Program-made: the position numbers and the translations under genes
In this document: positions 27,525-37,313 of the stretch, in pieces
Position numbering within the stretch: the stretch's first letter is position 1
How the letters are laid out: each line of letters starts with the position of its first letter
Notes under the pieces: model-generated
The model's input: only the letters and a program-made list of their open reading frames with translations
What the model was told of the DNA's origin: nothing
The model's database searches: none
DNA from: Saccharothrix sp. S26
GTDB taxonomy: Bacteria; Actinomycetota; Actinomycetes; Mycobacteriales; Pseudonocardiaceae
NCBI RefSeq assembly: GCF_021390395.1
Contig: NZ_JAJUWT010000004.1
Span: 1 to 64,000 of the forward strand
DNA length: 64,000 bases
Direction: 5' to 3'

Positions 27525-28730
27525 TCAAGGCCCCACGTAGTTTTGGGCGAAATAGCCCGCGGACGATCGCGAGGCGATGAGGTGTTCGAGCCTGGCTTGG
27601 CCCAAACGGCTCAGGAAGGGCTCCGGCGACCGGTGGATCATGAACACCATCCACTGCGAGAACTCCTGCGCACGCCACACCCGGCGCAGGCACACTTCGG
27701 AGTAGCTCCGCAGGCCCGTCTCATCACCCGTTCGGTGGTACCGGGTGAGGGCGTCGGCGAGCACCTCGGCGTCGTGCAACGCGAGGTTCATTCCCTTCGC
27801 GCCCACGGGGGTGATGATGTGGGCGGCGTCGCCGAGCAGGTACAGGTTGCCGTGGTTCATCGGTTCGACCACGTGGCTGCGCATGTCCAGGATGCGCTTC
27901 TCGACGATGCGCCCTTCGGTGAGCTTCCAGTCGGAGTCCCGAAGCGCCAGCCGCTTGTGCAGCTCGGCCCACACCCGCTCGTCCGGCCAGTTGTCCACGG
28001 TGTCGTCCACCGGTACTTGCAGGTAGTAGCGCGAGACCGTGGAACTGCGGAGCATATGACCCGCGAATCCATCCGGGTGAAGCGCGTAAATCACCTTGTG
28101 GGTGGATGGCGGGGCCTCGGCCAGGATGCTCAGCCACTCGATGCCGTGCTGGTGGCTGAACTCCTGCACCGCGCCCGGCGGGATGCTGCGCCGCGTCACG
28201 CCGTGGAACCCGTCCGCGCCCGCGATGAACGAGCAGTCGAGCCGCTCCCGCGTGCCGTCGGCGTTCGTCCAGGTCAGAGCCGGTTCAGCCGACTCGATGT
28301 CGTGCAGCTCGACGTCCGTGACCGACCACCGCACGTCGCCGCCGCGCTCGTCGACGTAGTGCCGCACGAGGTCCTGGACGACCTCCTGCTGCGGGTAGAT
28401 GTAGTGCGTCTGGCCGTCGTACAGGGTGGCGTAGTCCACCTCGTACGCCTCGCCGTTCACCCGGAATTCGCACGCCCCATGCCTGTCCGCCTCTCGGAGC
28501 AACCGGTCCGCGAGCCCGTGCTCTGTCAACATTTGCACCGCGCGGTGCTCCAGCACCCCGGCGCGCGGCCGGGTCTCGATGTACTCGCGGGTGCCTTTTT
28601 CCAGCACCACGCAGGGGATTCCGGCCTCGCGGAGCAGGTTCCCCAAGGTCAATCCCGCGGGGCCCGCTCCGACGATGCCCACCGGGCGCCGGTTGCTCTG
28701 TACGGCCCATTCCGCGTCAAGATCGCTCAC
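27525..28730 (-). CDS. pobA: 4-hydroxybenzoate 3-monooxygenase
   Basis: 401 aa. FAD- and NAD(P)H-dependent hydroxylation of 4-hydroxybenzoate to protocatechuate. N-terminal GIVGAGPAGLTLGNLL binds FAD; the middle IAGADGFHG is the DG motif; LYLLGDAAHIITPVGAKGMN is the GD motif. The ETRPRAGVLEHR segment and the C-terminal FAQNYVG are characteristic of the PHBH family (~395 aa). GTG 28730 gives VSDLDAEWAVQSNRRPVGIVG; longer starts have no ribosome binding site. No protocatechuate ring-cleavage genes lie nearby. It sits inside an NMT1-type ABC transporter locus and diverges from its binding-protein gene. Confidence 0.9.
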   Translation of the reverse strand: MSDLDAEWAVQSNRRPVGIVGAGPAGLTLGNLLREAGIPCVVLEKGTREYIETRPRAGVLEHRAVQMLTEHGLADRLLREADRHGACEFRVNGEAYEVDYATLYDGQTHYIYPQQEVVQDLVRHYVDERGGDVRWSVTDVELHDIESAEPALTWTNADGTRERLDCSFIAGADGFHGVTRRSIPPGAVQEFSHQHGIEWLSILAEAPPSTHKVIYALHPDGFAGHMLRSSTVSRYYLQVPVDDTVDNWPDERVWAELHKRLALRDSDWKLTEGRIVEKRILDMRSHVVEPMNHGNLYLLGDAAHIITPVGAKGMNLALHDAEVLADALTRYHRTGDETGLRSYSEVCLRRVWRAQEFSQWMVFMIHRSPEPFLSRLGQARLEHLIASRSSAGYFAQNYVGP

Positions 28731-28820
28731 CGCATACCCCAACCTCTGGACAGCCTGTGCAAAGATGCTCACCGAAGGTAGTGGATCAGCCTTCGAGTGT
28801 CGGTCGACTGGGGTCTTGCC

Positions 28821-28848
28821 GAACCACTCGTGTCACTTTGAGTGGTTC
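28821..28848. promoter_or_regulatory. 9-bp inverted repeat between pobA and the binding-protein gene
   Basis: GAACCACTC (28821-28829) and GAGTGGTTC (28840-28848) are a perfect inverted repeat with a 10-base spacer in the 185-bp divergent region. It is a candidate operator for joint control of pobA and the transporter lipoprotein. No regulator gene is adjacent. Confidence 0.5.
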
Positions 28849-28915
28849 CGCAGTGCCTCTGTCGCCCGTGCATCCTGCCCCCGCAAAGTCGTCACTCCAA
28901 CAGGAGATGCCCCCC

Positions 28916-29941
28916 ATGACTCGAAGAGTCGGCCTCTCGGCACGAAGGATCTTCGGCGTTGTCTCCGCGGTCGCGATGCTCGCCGTCGTCTCCGGCTGCG
29001 GTCTGCTCGGTGGCTCCGAGGAGAAGCCCACCGACGCCGCCGCGGCGCCGGGCAAGGTCGAGAAGGCCAAGATCACGCTCGGCCTGCTGCCCATCCTCGA
29101 CGTCGCGTCGGTCCACGTCGCGATCAAGAAGGACTACTTCAAGGCGGAGGGCCTCGAGGTCGAGGTCAAGTACCTCCAGGGTGGCGCGCTGGCCATCCCG
29201 GGCCTGATCAACGGCGAGATCGACATCGCGTTCGGCAACTGGGTGTCGTTCTTCACCGCCGAGTCGAAGGAGGCCGCGAAGTCCGCCGACGGCTTGAAGC
29301 TGGTCAGCGACGGCTACCAGGCCAAGCCGGAGATGTTCCTGATCCTGGGCAAGGCCGACTCCCCGATCAAGTCGCCCAAGGACCTCGAGGGCAAGACGAT
29401 CGCGATCAACACGTTCAAGAACATCGCCGAGCTGACCGCGAAGGCCACGCTGGAGGCCAACGACGTCGACCCCGCCAAGGTGACGTTCAAGGAGTACCCG
29501 TTCCCGGACATGGAGGCCGCCGTCCAGAGCGGCGCGGTCGACGCCGCGTTCATGGTCGAGCCGTTCATCAGCCGGGCGCAGCGCAACAGCGGCCAGATCA
29601 CCGTGCTGGACGCGGCCTCGGGCCCGACCGCGGACATCCCGATCGCGGGCTACGCCGCCAGCGGCAAGTTCGTGAAGGAGAACCCGAACACCGTCGCCGC
29701 GTTCCAGCGCGCGATGGCGAAGGGCCAGCGCGACGCGGCGGACCGCCCCACGGTCGAGCCGCTGCTGGTCGAGTACGCGAAGGTCGACAAGGAAACCGCC
29801 AGCCTCGTGCACTTCGGCGAGTTCCCGACCACGCTCGACGCCACCCGCCTGCAGCGCGTGGCGCAACTGATGCGAACCTACGGCTTGCTCGAGAAGGACT
29901 TCGACGTCAAGCCGATGCTGGTCACCGCGTCGGGTAGCTGA
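28916..29941 (+). CDS. ABC transporter substrate-binding lipoprotein (NMT1/SsuA type)
   Basis: 341 aa. Lipoprotein signal: basic n-region, hydrophobic core and lipobox VSGC (Cys ~29), followed by GLLGG. The mature protein reads ITLGLLPILDVASVHVAIKK, then EGLEVEVKYLQGG and GEIDIAFGNW, the usual NMT1/THI5-like fold used for sulfonates, nitrate, thiamine precursors and aromatic acids. ATG 28916 has CAGGAG nine bases upstream; ATG 28907 is too close. It probably serves the permease-ATPase genes at 24.5-27.0 kb, from which pobA separates it. Confidence 0.9.
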   Translation: MTRRVGLSARRIFGVVSAVAMLAVVSGCGLLGGSEEKPTDAAAAPGKVEKAKITLGLLPILDVASVHVAIKKDYFKAEGLEVEVKYLQGGALAIPGLINGEIDIAFGNWVSFFTAESKEAAKSADGLKLVSDGYQAKPEMFLILGKADSPIKSPKDLEGKTIAINTFKNIAELTAKATLEANDVDPAKVTFKEYPFPDMEAAVQSGAVDAAFMVEPFISRAQRNSGQITVLDAASGPTADIPIAGYAASGKFVKENPNTVAAFQRAMAKGQRDAADRPTVEPLLVEYAKVDKETASLVHFGEFPTTLDATRLQRVAQLMRTYGLLEKDFDVKPMLVTASGS

Positions 29942-29946
29942 TCCCG

Positions 29947-29976
29947 GCGGGGGAGCCCGGCGACGGGCTCCCCCGC
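29947..29976 (+). terminator. Hairpin terminator with GCGA loop
   Basis: GCGGGGGAGCCCG (29947-29959) and CGGGCTCCCCCGC (29964-29976) form a perfect 13-bp stem closed by a GCGA tetraloop, six bases after the lipoprotein gene stop. Confidence 0.85.
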
Positions 29977-30190
29977 GGGTGTTTCCCGTTCGGGTCGAGG
30001 GCGTGAAATAACCATGACGGCCGGTTAGCGATCGTTTAGCGCGTCCACGTGTGGTCCGCGCGACAATGGTTGATTTGCAAAGTACCGGTCACCTCGTCCG
30101 AACGGCGGTATGACTCGGCGGGTTTTTCCACCAAGATCCACCGGGTTTGTAGGGATGTGTCGTTTCACCGGGCTGGGGAGTGTGCTGACG

Positions 30191-33100
30191 GTGCGCGGTC
30201 ACGACGACCACGCCTCCGGGAGAGATCCGGAGCGGATTCAACTCGACGCGGGCGCCGCCGGCAGCGGCCCGCCCGACTCGGGACCGGGCACAGGCGCCGT
30301 GCCGACCGACCGGGGTATCTCCCGGTGGCGACTGCGGAACTGGCGCCTGCGCAGCAAGCTGGCCGTGGTGCTCCTGGTGCCCGCGCTGAGCACGCTGACC
30401 CTCGCCGGGCTGAGGTTGAACACCCAGCTCGACGACGTGGAGCTGTTCGGCCAGGTCCAGCGGGAGCTCCAGCTGTCGGCCCAGGTGGCGGCGGTGTCCG
30501 ACGCCCTGCAGCTGGAACGCGACGCCGCGGTCTGGTTCGTGGCGGGCGGTCGGCGCGACAACGCCGCCGAGTTCCAGACGCGGTCGAGCAAGGTCGACGC
30601 CGAGGTCGGCAGGCTGCGCGACGTCGCGGCCGCCACGGCCGGCGTCGACGACTCGGTGCGCGAGTCGTTCCAGAAGTCGTTGCAGTCGCTGGACGGCCTC
30701 AACGCGCTGCGCAACACGGTGACCACCACCAAGTACCCGGACATCTCGGTGCACAGCGCCTACGGCCAGGTGCTGGCCGCGCTGGCCCAGGTGCACCGCG
30801 CGACCGCGAGCAGCCTCAGCAACGAGACCATCACCCCGCTGTCGGGCGCCAACCTCGCGCTGTACTCGGCGAAGGAGCAGCTGTCCCAGCAGAACTCGAT
30901 CCTGCTGTCGACGGCCAAGCGGGGCGAGTTCGCGCCCGGCCAGGCCAACGCGCTGCGCGCCGCGCAGTCCCGGTTGGACGCCGCGCTCACCGACTTCGCC
31001 AACATCGCCAGCCAGGAGAACCGCCAGCTGCTGTCGGACACCGTGACCGGCGCGCCGGTCGACGCCCGCAACAGCCTGGTGCAGTTGGCGCTGGTGCAGC
31101 AGGACGAGGGCGGCGAGGTGTCCATCTCCGACACCGACGTGATGGCCGTCGGCGAGCAGACCGCGGCCCTGCTGCGCGAGGTGTCGCAGGACATCGAGCG
31201 GCAGGCCGACCAGGCGTCGATCGACCTGACCGAGGCGGCCCGCGCGTCCGCGTGGCGTGACGCGGCGCTGGTCGCCGTGGCGCTGGTGATCGCGTTCGCC
31301 CTCATGGCCTTCGTCGCCCGCTCGATGCTGACGCCGCTGCGCGTGCTGCGCCGCACCGCCCTGGACGTGGCCCGCAACCGCCTGCCGGACGCGATCAAGC
31401 GGATCCGGACGCACCGCGACCCGGCCCGCGCCGCGGAAGAGGCGCTGGTGCCCGTGCCGATCAACACGACCGAGGAGGTCGGCCAGGTGGCGCGGGCGTT
31501 CGACGCCGTGCAGCGCGAAGCCGTCCGACTCGCCGTCGAGCAGGTGGCGCTGCGCGCGAACGTCAACGACATGTTCATCAACCTGTCCCGGCGCTCGCAG
31601 GCGCTGGTCGAGCGGCAGATCACCGTCATCGACCGGCTGGAGCAGGACGAGCAGGACCCCGACCAGCTGGCCAGCCTGTTCGAGCTGGACCACCTGGCCA
31701 CCCAGATGCGCCGCAACAGCGAGAACCTGCTGGTGCTCTCCGGCACCACGGTCAACCGCCGCGTCACCCGGCCGGTGCCGATCTCCGAGGTGCTCGGCGC
31801 CGCGGTGTCGGAGGTCGAGAAGTACGCCCGCATCCAGATCGCGCCCGCGCCGGAGCTGAAGGTCCAGGGCCGCGTGGTCAACGACCTCGCGCACCTCATC
31901 GCCGAGCTGCTGGACAACGCGACCGCGTTCTCCAAGCCCACCACCAAGGTGACCGTGCGGGCCATCGAGACCCGGCGCGGCGAGGTGTCCATCCGCATCC
32001 ACGACCGCGGTGTCGGCATGCAGGAGCAGGACATCATCGAGGCCAACACCAAGCTCGCCGACCCGCCCGAGGTCGACGTGTCGGTGGCCCGCGAGATGGG
32101 CCTGTACGTGGTCGGCCAGCTCGCCAAGCGGCACAACATCCGGGTCACGTTGAACAACAACGACGACATAGAGGGTGGCGTCACGGCCCAGGTCGTGCTC
32201 CCGGTCGACCTGCTGCACCGCGGCCCCGAGCCGATCCAGCCCCGGCCGGTGCCGGCCGCGCTGCCCCAGCGCCAGGCCAACCCGCAGCTCGAGGACAGCG
32301 GTGTCGGCGTGCTGGCGGGCGTGCCCAAGTGGACGCCGGAGATCGCACCCGGCGGTTTCGCACCGCTGGAGCTGCCCGCCACGACCGGTCCGCAGGTCGT
32401 GCACACCCACGAGGCCGAGCCGGGCGGGTTCTTCCAGGTCGAGCAGACCCCGGTGGACGACCTGTTCACGGCCACCGTGACCGAGACCGTGCCGCCGCCG
32501 GCCGAGGAGCTGCCGGACTACTCCTACCCGCCGGCCGCCACGTCCGCCACATCCGCCGCGGCGCCCGTCGTGGTCGAGGACGAGGACGACGCCTCCACCC
32601 AGCGGCTGCCGATCTACGAGGACGTGCTGTCGCGCTGGTTCCAGGGCGGCGAGGCCGAGGGCGGCGCCGTGCGCGGCGAGCTGGGCGACCAGCCGCAGGC
32701 CGCCGCGCCGCCGGAGACCGCGTCGGAGAAGACGATGTTCGCCGACCGCGCCGAGCTGATGGGCCTGGACGGCTCGGGCGGGCACGAGGGCACCGCGTCG
32801 GAGCAGACCGCGTACACCGACCGGTCGGACCTGATCGCGCCGTCCGCGTCGCCCGTGTCCAAGCCGAAGCCGCCCGCGCCGCGCGGGTCCACCCCCGCGG
32901 GCCTGCCCAAGCGCGAGCCCGCGCCGTCGGCGATCCCGTCGTCGGGCGCGTCGTCGCCGGGCTGGGGTGCGGCGGCGGACGACAGCTGGACGGTGGCGTC
33001 CAGCGCGCTCAAGGCCCCCGTCGACGACACGACGACCGCGGGCCTGCCCAAGCGCGTCCCCAAGGCGCGGCTGATGCCGGGCTCGCTCTCCGCGCCCGCT

Positions 33101-33382
33101 CCGCGCGCCGGGGCCGCGTCACCGTCGTCGCAGCCGTCCGCGAACGGCGCCACGTCGGCAGGTGTGGCGACCGCCGCGCCGCCGCGCCGGTCCGCCGACC
33201 GGCTGCGCCAGCGCTTCGCCACCTACCAGCGAGGTGTGCAGCTCGGCCGTCAGGCGGGCGACGACGCCGGCCTGCCGTGGGAAGGCCTGTCGATCGGCAA
33301 CGAGGACGACTCCACCGCCACCGGAGGCGGGAACCCGACCACCGCCGCCAGGGGCGGCAATCAGACCAAGGAGCAGAAGTGA
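30191..33382 (+). CDS. Conservon sensor kinase-like protein (CvnA type) with NIT domain
   Basis: 1063 aa. After ~50 residues, a membrane helix ([17 protein letters not shown]) leads into an extracytoplasmic nitrate/nitrite-sensing (NIT-like) domain. A second helix ([17 protein letters not shown]) follows, then a HAMP-like linker and a HATPase domain with N-box [13 protein letters not shown] and G-box DRGVGM. The dimerisation region ([21 protein letters not shown]) has no phosphorylatable His in the normal place. The last ~380 residues are disordered with repeats such as AGLPKR and (T/A)SE-T-(F/Y)-DR-(A/S)-(E/D)-L, ending [17 protein letters not shown]. In conservons this protein controls a small GTPase. 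GTG 30191 has GGGGAG ten bases upstream; GTG 30182 and ATG 30155 are alternatives. Confidence 0.88.
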   Translation: MRGHDDHASGRDPERIQLDAGAAGSGPPDSGPGTGAVPTDRGISRWRLRNWRLRSKLAVVLLVPALSTLTLAGLRLNTQLDDVELFGQVQRELQLSAQVAAVSDALQLERDAAVWFVAGGRRDNAAEFQTRSSKVDAEVGRLRDVAAATAGVDDSVRESFQKSLQSLDGLNALRNTVTTTKYPDISVHSAYGQVLAALAQVHRATASSLSNETITPLSGANLALYSAKEQLSQQNSILLSTAKRGEFAPGQANALRAAQSRLDAALTDFANIASQENRQLLSDTVTGAPVDARNSLVQLALVQQDEGGEVSISDTDVMAVGEQTAALLREVSQDIERQADQASIDLTEAARASAWRDAALVAVALVIAFALMAFVARSMLTPLRVLRRTALDVARNRLPDAIKRIRTHRDPARAAEEALVPVPINTTEEVGQVARAFDAVQREAVRLAVEQVALRANVNDMFINLSRRSQALVERQITVIDRLEQDEQDPDQLASLFELDHLATQMRRNSENLLVLSGTTVNRRVTRPVPISEVLGAAVSEVEKYARIQIAPAPELKVQGRVVNDLAHLIAELLDNATAFSKPTTKVTVRAIETRRGEVSIRIHDRGVGMQEQDIIEANTKLADPPEVDVSVAREMGLYVVGQLAKRHNIRVTLNNNDDIEGGVTAQVVLPVDLLHRGPEPIQPRPVPAALPQRQANPQLEDSGVGVLAGVPKWTPEIAPGGFAPLELPATTGPQVVHTHEAEPGGFFQVEQTPVDDLFTATVTETVPPPAEELPDYSYPPAATSATSAAAPVVVEDEDDASTQRLPIYEDVLSRWFQGGEAEGGAVRGELGDQPQAAAPPETASEKTMFADRAELMGLDGSGGHEGTASEQTAYTDRSDLIAPSASPVSKPKPPAPRGSTPAGLPKREPAPSAIPSSGASSPGWGAAADDSWTVASSALKAPVDDTTTAGLPKRVPKARLMPGSLSAPAPRAGAASPSSQPSANGATSAGVATAAPPRRSADRLRQRFATYQRGVQLGRQAGDDAGLPWEGLSIGNEDDSTATGGGNPTTAARGGNQTKEQK

Positions 33383-33801
33383 CCACCGCAACCGAGGAAC
33401 TCGACAACTTCAGTTGGCTGGTCGATGACTTCGTCGCCCGGGTCGCGGGCGTCGCGCACGCGATCGTGGTCTCCGCGGACGGCCTGTTGCTCGCGTCCTC
33501 GGAGCGGTTGCCGATCGACCGCGCGGAGCAGCTCGCGGCCGTCGCGTCGGGTCTGGTCAGCCTGAACCTGGGCGCGGCCCGCTGCTTCGAGGCGGGTGAC
33601 GTCAAGCAGACCGTGGTGGAGATGGAACGGGGCTACCTGTTCCTGATGTCCATCAGCGACGGTTCGTGCCTGGCCGTGCTCGCCGCGCCCAACTGCGACA
33701 TCGGCCTGATCGGCTACGCCATGACGCGGCTGGTCGAGCGGGTCGGCGTCCAGCTCACCCCGGAGATCCGGTCGCAGCTGCACGTCGCCATGCGCGGCTG
33801 A
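33379..33801 (+). CDS. Roadblock/LC7 domain protein (CvnB type)
   Basis: 140 aa. GTG overlaps the kinase stop by four bases. The roadblock fold is seen in [32 protein letters not shown] and [16 protein letters not shown]. In Streptomyces conservons CvnB bridges the sensor and the GTPase, and roadblock proteins act as GTPase modulators. Length and order fit the second conservon gene. Confidence 0.92.
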   Translation: MTTATEELDNFSWLVDDFVARVAGVAHAIVVSADGLLLASSERLPIDRAEQLAAVASGLVSLNLGAARCFEAGDVKQTVVEMERGYLFLMSISDGSCLAVLAAPNCDIGLIGYAMTRLVERVGVQLTPEIRSQLHVAMRG

Positions 33802-33848
33802 GGTCCCACCACCCGGCGAAGTCCTACTACTAGGGAAAGCAGAGCAAC

Positions 33849-34445
33849 ATGAGCGGTGGCGCTCCCGGACGGCCGGGGTCACCCGCGGCGAGCCTGACGG
33901 TCACGTCGACGAAGATCGTGGTGGCCGGCGGGTTCGGTGTCGGCAAGACGACCTTCGTCGGGTCGGTCTCGGAAATCGTGCCGCTGACCACCGAGGCGGT
34001 GATGACCGAGGCCAGCGTCGGCGTGGACGACCTGTCGGCCACGCCGAACAAGATGACCACGACGGTGGCCATGGACTTCGGTCGGGTGTCGTTGGACAGC
34101 GACCTGATCCTCTACCTGTTCGGCACACCGGGCCAGCACCGGTTCTGGTTCATGTGGGACGACCTGGTGCGCGGCGCGATCGGCGCGGTCGTGCTGGTCG
34201 ACACCCGCAGGCTGTCGGACGCGTTCGCCTCGATCGACTTCTTCGAGGACCGCGAGCTGCCGTACGTGGTGGGCGTGAACTGCTTCGACGGCCTGCTGCA
34301 CCACCGCATCGAGGACATCCGGGAGGCGCTGACGATCGACCAGTCGGTGCCGATCGTGCCCTGCGACGCGCGCAACCGGCAGTCGACCAAGCAGACGTTG
34401 ATCACGTTGGTGCAGCACGCGATGCGGCAGCCCACGTTCGCCTGA
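33849..34445 (+). CDS. Small Ras-like GTPase (CvnD type)
   Basis: 198 aa. P-loop GGFGVGKTTFVG (residues ~27-38), switch II-like LFGTPGQHRFWFMWDDL, and base-recognition region VGVNCFDG in place of NKxD. These are the usual features of actinobacterial conservon GTPases (MglA-related). It follows CvnB after only 47 bases; the DUF742 protein (CvnC) normally encoded between them is missing. A strong terminator follows. Confidence 0.92.
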   Translation: MSGGAPGRPGSPAASLTVTSTKIVVAGGFGVGKTTFVGSVSEIVPLTTEAVMTEASVGVDDLSATPNKMTTTVAMDFGRVSLDSDLILYLFGTPGQHRFWFMWDDLVRGAIGAVVLVDTRRLSDAFASIDFFEDRELPYVVGVNCFDGLLHHRIEDIREALTIDQSVPIVPCDARNRQSTKQTLITLVQHAMRQPTFA

Positions 34446-34455
34446 CGCACGCCGA

Positions 34456-34495
34456 ACGGGAGGCCGCGGCCGGAAAACCGGTCGCGGCCTCCCGT
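34456..34495 (+). terminator. 18-bp hairpin terminator
   Basis: Bases 34456-34473 pair with 34478-34495 (one G-T wobble) around an AAAA loop. This is the longest near-perfect stem in the window and ends the conservon operon. Confidence 0.9.
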
Positions 34496-34517
34496 CGTCG
34501 CGGCCACACTCGGGCGG

Positions 34518-35270
34518 GTGGCAGACGCTTTCGAGGACGCCGACCTGGCCGCCTACTACGACCTGATCAACGGATTCGGCCCGGACACCGGGTTCTACCT
34601 GGGGCTGGTGCTGGCCGCGGACGCCGTGCTCGACGTCGGCTGCGGCACGGGCCTGCTGCTCAAGGCCGCCCGCGCGAGCGGGCACACCGGTCGGCTGGTC
34701 GGGCTCGACCCGGCCAAGGGCATGCTGGTGCAGGCGCGGCGCGAGCCGGACGTGGACTGGATCCGCGGCGACCTCGGCACGATTTCGTTCGACGGCGAGT
34801 TCGACCTGGTCGTGATGACCGGTCACGCGTTCCAGGTCTTCCTCACCGACGACGAGGTGCGCGCCCAGTTCACCGCGATCCGGCGGGCGCTGCGGCCCGA
34901 CGGCCGGTTCGCGTTCGAGACCCGCAACCCCGGCGCGCGGGCGTGGGAGCGGTGGACGCCCGAGAACGCCACCGAGATCGTCGGCCACGACGGCGAGCAC
35001 GTGCGCGTCGAGCACTTCGTGGAGCGCGTGGCGGACGGGCTGGTCACGATGACCGAGACGTTCAGCTGCCCGGACTGGCCGGAACCCCGCGTGGACCGCG
35101 CCACGCTGAGGTTCACCGAGGCCGACCACCTGGACTCGCTGCTGCGCGAGACCGGGTTCGAGGTGGCCGAGCGCTACGGCTCCTGGGACCGGACGCCGCT
35201 GACCGGCACGAGCCGCGAGATCATCACGATCGCACGACCAGGTCGGCTTCCGGCAACCGGCCGTCGCTGA
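34518..35270 (+). CDS. SAM-dependent methyltransferase (class I)
   Basis: 250 aa. SAM-binding motif I VLDVGCGTGLLL, acidic loop LVGLDPAKGM, motif II-like ISFDGEFDLVVMTGHAFQ. The rest resembles small-molecule methyltransferases with a C-terminal beta-rich lid (MTETFSCPDWPEPRVDRATLRF). Substrate cannot be told. The GTG start lies 22 bases after the conservon terminator, so it has its own promoter or relies on readthrough. Its last 47 bases overlap the opposite-strand GGDEF gene. Confidence 0.88.
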   Translation: MADAFEDADLAAYYDLINGFGPDTGFYLGLVLAADAVLDVGCGTGLLLKAARASGHTGRLVGLDPAKGMLVQARREPDVDWIRGDLGTISFDGEFDLVVMTGHAFQVFLTDDEVRAQFTAIRRALRPDGRFAFETRNPGARAWERWTPENATEIVGHDGEHVRVEHFVERVADGLVTMTETFSCPDWPEPRVDRATLRFTEADHLDSLLRETGFEVAERYGSWDRTPLTGTSREIITIARPGRLPATGRR

Positions 35271-36762
35271 CCACCAGCGCGCCGGCCGCGCGCACCAGCG
35301 GCAGCACGGCGGCCAGCGCCTTGTGCGCCAGCGCCTCACCCAGCGGCACGTCCGGTTCCACGCCGTGCAGCCCGTGACGCTCCACGACGGACAGCTCGGG
35401 CAGGGCGAACGTGACGTCGTGCAGCAGGAGGCGGACACCCATGTCCCCCAACGCGGACAGGTTGTCGTCGACCGCGTCGAAGTCCTCGGCGAGCGCGCGC
35501 GCTGACAGGCTCAGCCACAGCTTCTCCGGCGCCACGCCACCGGCGCGCACCGCCTCGGCGACCAGCGCGGTGAGGTCCGGGTCGCGCGACTGGCCCGGGG
35601 ACAGGTGCGCCAGCACCGGCAGGTCCTCGGCCGCGGCGAAGGCGCACGCCTCCTCCAGCACCCACTGGGCCAGCGGGCCGCTCAGCCCGAGCTCGTCGGC
35701 GAACCGCAGGCACTCCCGGTGCGTCACCGGCCCGTACTCCGCCTCGCACCACCGCAGCCTGGCCGCCATCGCGACCTGGTCGCCACCCCGCGCCACGGGC
35801 AGGTAGTCCAGCGCGATCTCGCCGTTCTGCAACGCGCCCGGCATGGTCGCGATCAACGACAGCCGGGCGCGGTCGCGGGCGTCCTGCCCGGCGTCGTAGA
35901 TGCCCCACTGGCCCTTGCCGCCGCTCTCCGCGCGGCGCAGCGTGCTGTGCGCCTGGCGCAGCAACGCCATCGGGTCCGACCCGCGCGCCGACGTGCGCAC
36001 GAAACCCATGCCCGCCGACACGCCGACGCCGTGCCCGGCCAGCCGCACCGGCTCGAGCAGCGCGGCCTCGATCGCCTCGGCCAGCGCGGAGATCCCCGGC
36101 GTGGTGGGGCAGTCCTCGATGAGCACGACGAACTCGTCGCCGCCGATGCGCGCCACGGTGGCGTTCTCGCCCGCCACCACCTCGGTCAGCCGCCGGGCCA
36201 CGACCTTCAGCAGTTCGTCGCCCGCCTCGTAGCCCAGGCCGTCGTTGACGATGGCGACGCTGTCCACGTCCAGGTAGCACAACGTGATCGAGCCCGGTCG
36301 GCTCAGCGCCTGCTCCAGCCGCGGCAGGAAGCTCTGCCGGTTCGGCAGGCCGGTCAGCACGTCGTGCAGCGCCTGGTGGCGCAGGTAGTCGCGCAGCACC
36401 CGCTGCTCGGTGGTGTCCTCGACCACGGCGACGTGCCAGCGCGGACTGCCTTCGGCGTCGCGCACCACCGACAGCGCCACGGTGGTCCACAACGGGTCGC
36501 CGGCCGCGTCGGTGAACTGCCGCTGAGCCGTGGTCCCGTCACCGGTGAACGGCGTGGCGGTGACCAGGGTCGCGACGTCCGCGGGCGACAGCATCGCCTC
36601 CAGCGCGGGGTTGGCGCCCACCAGCGCGCCGCGGCCGTCGAAGATCGCGATGCCCGCCGTGGAGCCGACGAAGACCTGCCGGAACAGCTCCGGCAACGCC
36701 CACGCCTCGACCGCCGTGGGAGCGCTTCCCTCGGCGGGGGTGACGCGGGCGGGCTCGGTCAT
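35224..36762 (-). CDS. PAS-GGDEF diguanylate cyclase with degenerate EAL domain
   Basis: 512 aa, no membrane helix. PAS domain ~25-130 (GIAIFDGRGALVGANPALEAML). GGDEF domain ~135-290 with intact active site ARIGGDEFVVL and upstream DVLTGLPNR, so c-di-GMP synthesis is plausible. Residues ~310-512 have the EAL fold outline (IALDYLPVARGGDQVAMAARLRW), but the catalytic EAL triplet is MAA/AAR here and later metal-binding acidic motifs are missing, so phosphodiesterase activity is unlikely; it may bind c-di-GMP or a partner. ATG 36762. Convergent 47-base overlap with the methyltransferase gene. Confidence 0.88.
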   Translation of the reverse strand: MTEPARVTPAEGSAPTAVEAWALPELFRQVFVGSTAGIAIFDGRGALVGANPALEAMLSPADVATLVTATPFTGDGTTAQRQFTDAAGDPLWTTVALSVVRDAEGSPRWHVAVVEDTTEQRVLRDYLRHQALHDVLTGLPNRQSFLPRLEQALSRPGSITLCYLDVDSVAIVNDGLGYEAGDELLKVVARRLTEVVAGENATVARIGGDEFVVLIEDCPTTPGISALAEAIEAALLEPVRLAGHGVGVSAGMGFVRTSARGSDPMALLRQAHSTLRRAESGGKGQWGIYDAGQDARDRARLSLIATMPGALQNGEIALDYLPVARGGDQVAMAARLRWCEAEYGPVTHRECLRFADELGLSGPLAQWVLEEACAFAAAEDLPVLAHLSPGQSRDPDLTALVAEAVRAGGVAPEKLWLSLSARALAEDFDAVDDNLSALGDMGVRLLLHDVTFALPELSVVERHGLHGVEPDVPLGEALAHKALAAVLPLVRAAGALVVSDGRLPEADLVVRS

Positions 36763-36848
36763 GTGGCGGTGTGCGGCGGTGGGTGAAGATCAGGTCAGTG
36801 CATCTTCCGGACCACCGGCCACCGCCGTCAAGGCTTCACCCGATCAGG

Positions 36849-37313
36849 TCACACGCACACCCAGTCCGTCATCACCGTCGTGCCGCCGACCTCGCAGCGG
36901 AACCGCACCGGGCCCGACGGCGGCGGGCCGAGCAGGAACATGCCCAGCTCGTCCAGCTCGGACTCCTCCACCGGCCCGGTCGGGGTGACCAGCTCGACCC
37001 GGCCCGGCCCCGCCGGCAGCACCTGGCCCGCGACACCCGCCTCGGTCACCTCCACCTGCACCGACACGCCCTCGGCGTCGAACACGAGCTGGCGCGCGGT
37101 CTGCGCGGCCCGCGCCCGCACCGCCAGCTCCTCGTCCAGCACGGAGTCGTAGCTGGTCAGCGCGAGCAGCTCGGCGTCGACCGTGCGCCACGTGAACGCG
37201 GCTCGGGCGGCCCGCACCAGATGCTCGGGCACGTCGCGCTCCTCGGCGAGCGCCGCGCCCAGCTCCCGCAGCAGGACCTCATCGCTTTCCCACCCCGGAT
37301 CGTCCCTCAACAC
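36849..37313 (-). CDS. Unknown protein coupled to a sigma factor
   Basis: 154 aa. Not recognised. Residues ~1-45 are helical and acidic (GWESDEVLLRELGAALAEE), then VRAARAAFTWRTVDAELLALTSYDS. The second half is beta-rich (VSVQVEVTEAGVAGQVLPA, RVELVTPTG, VRFRCEVGGTTVMTDW), like a small Ig-type sandwich. No signal or membrane helix. It starts inside the 3' end of the sigma factor gene (GTG 37313; GTG 37322 possible), so it is translationally coupled and may be an anti-sigma or adaptor. The pair sits next to a subtilase and a CHAT protease. Confidence 0.72.
   Translation of the reverse strand: MLRDDPGWESDEVLLRELGAALAEERDVPEHLVRAARAAFTWRTVDAELLALTSYDSVLDEELAVRARAAQTARQLVFDAEGVSVQVEVTEAGVAGQVLPAGPGRVELVTPTGPVEESELDELGMFLLGPPPSGPVRFRCEVGGTTVMTDWVCV

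Noticed and set aside
27096..28781. 561-aa plus-strand open frame opposite pobA
   Set aside because: pobA on the minus strand has all FAD motifs; the plus frame is antisense low complexity.
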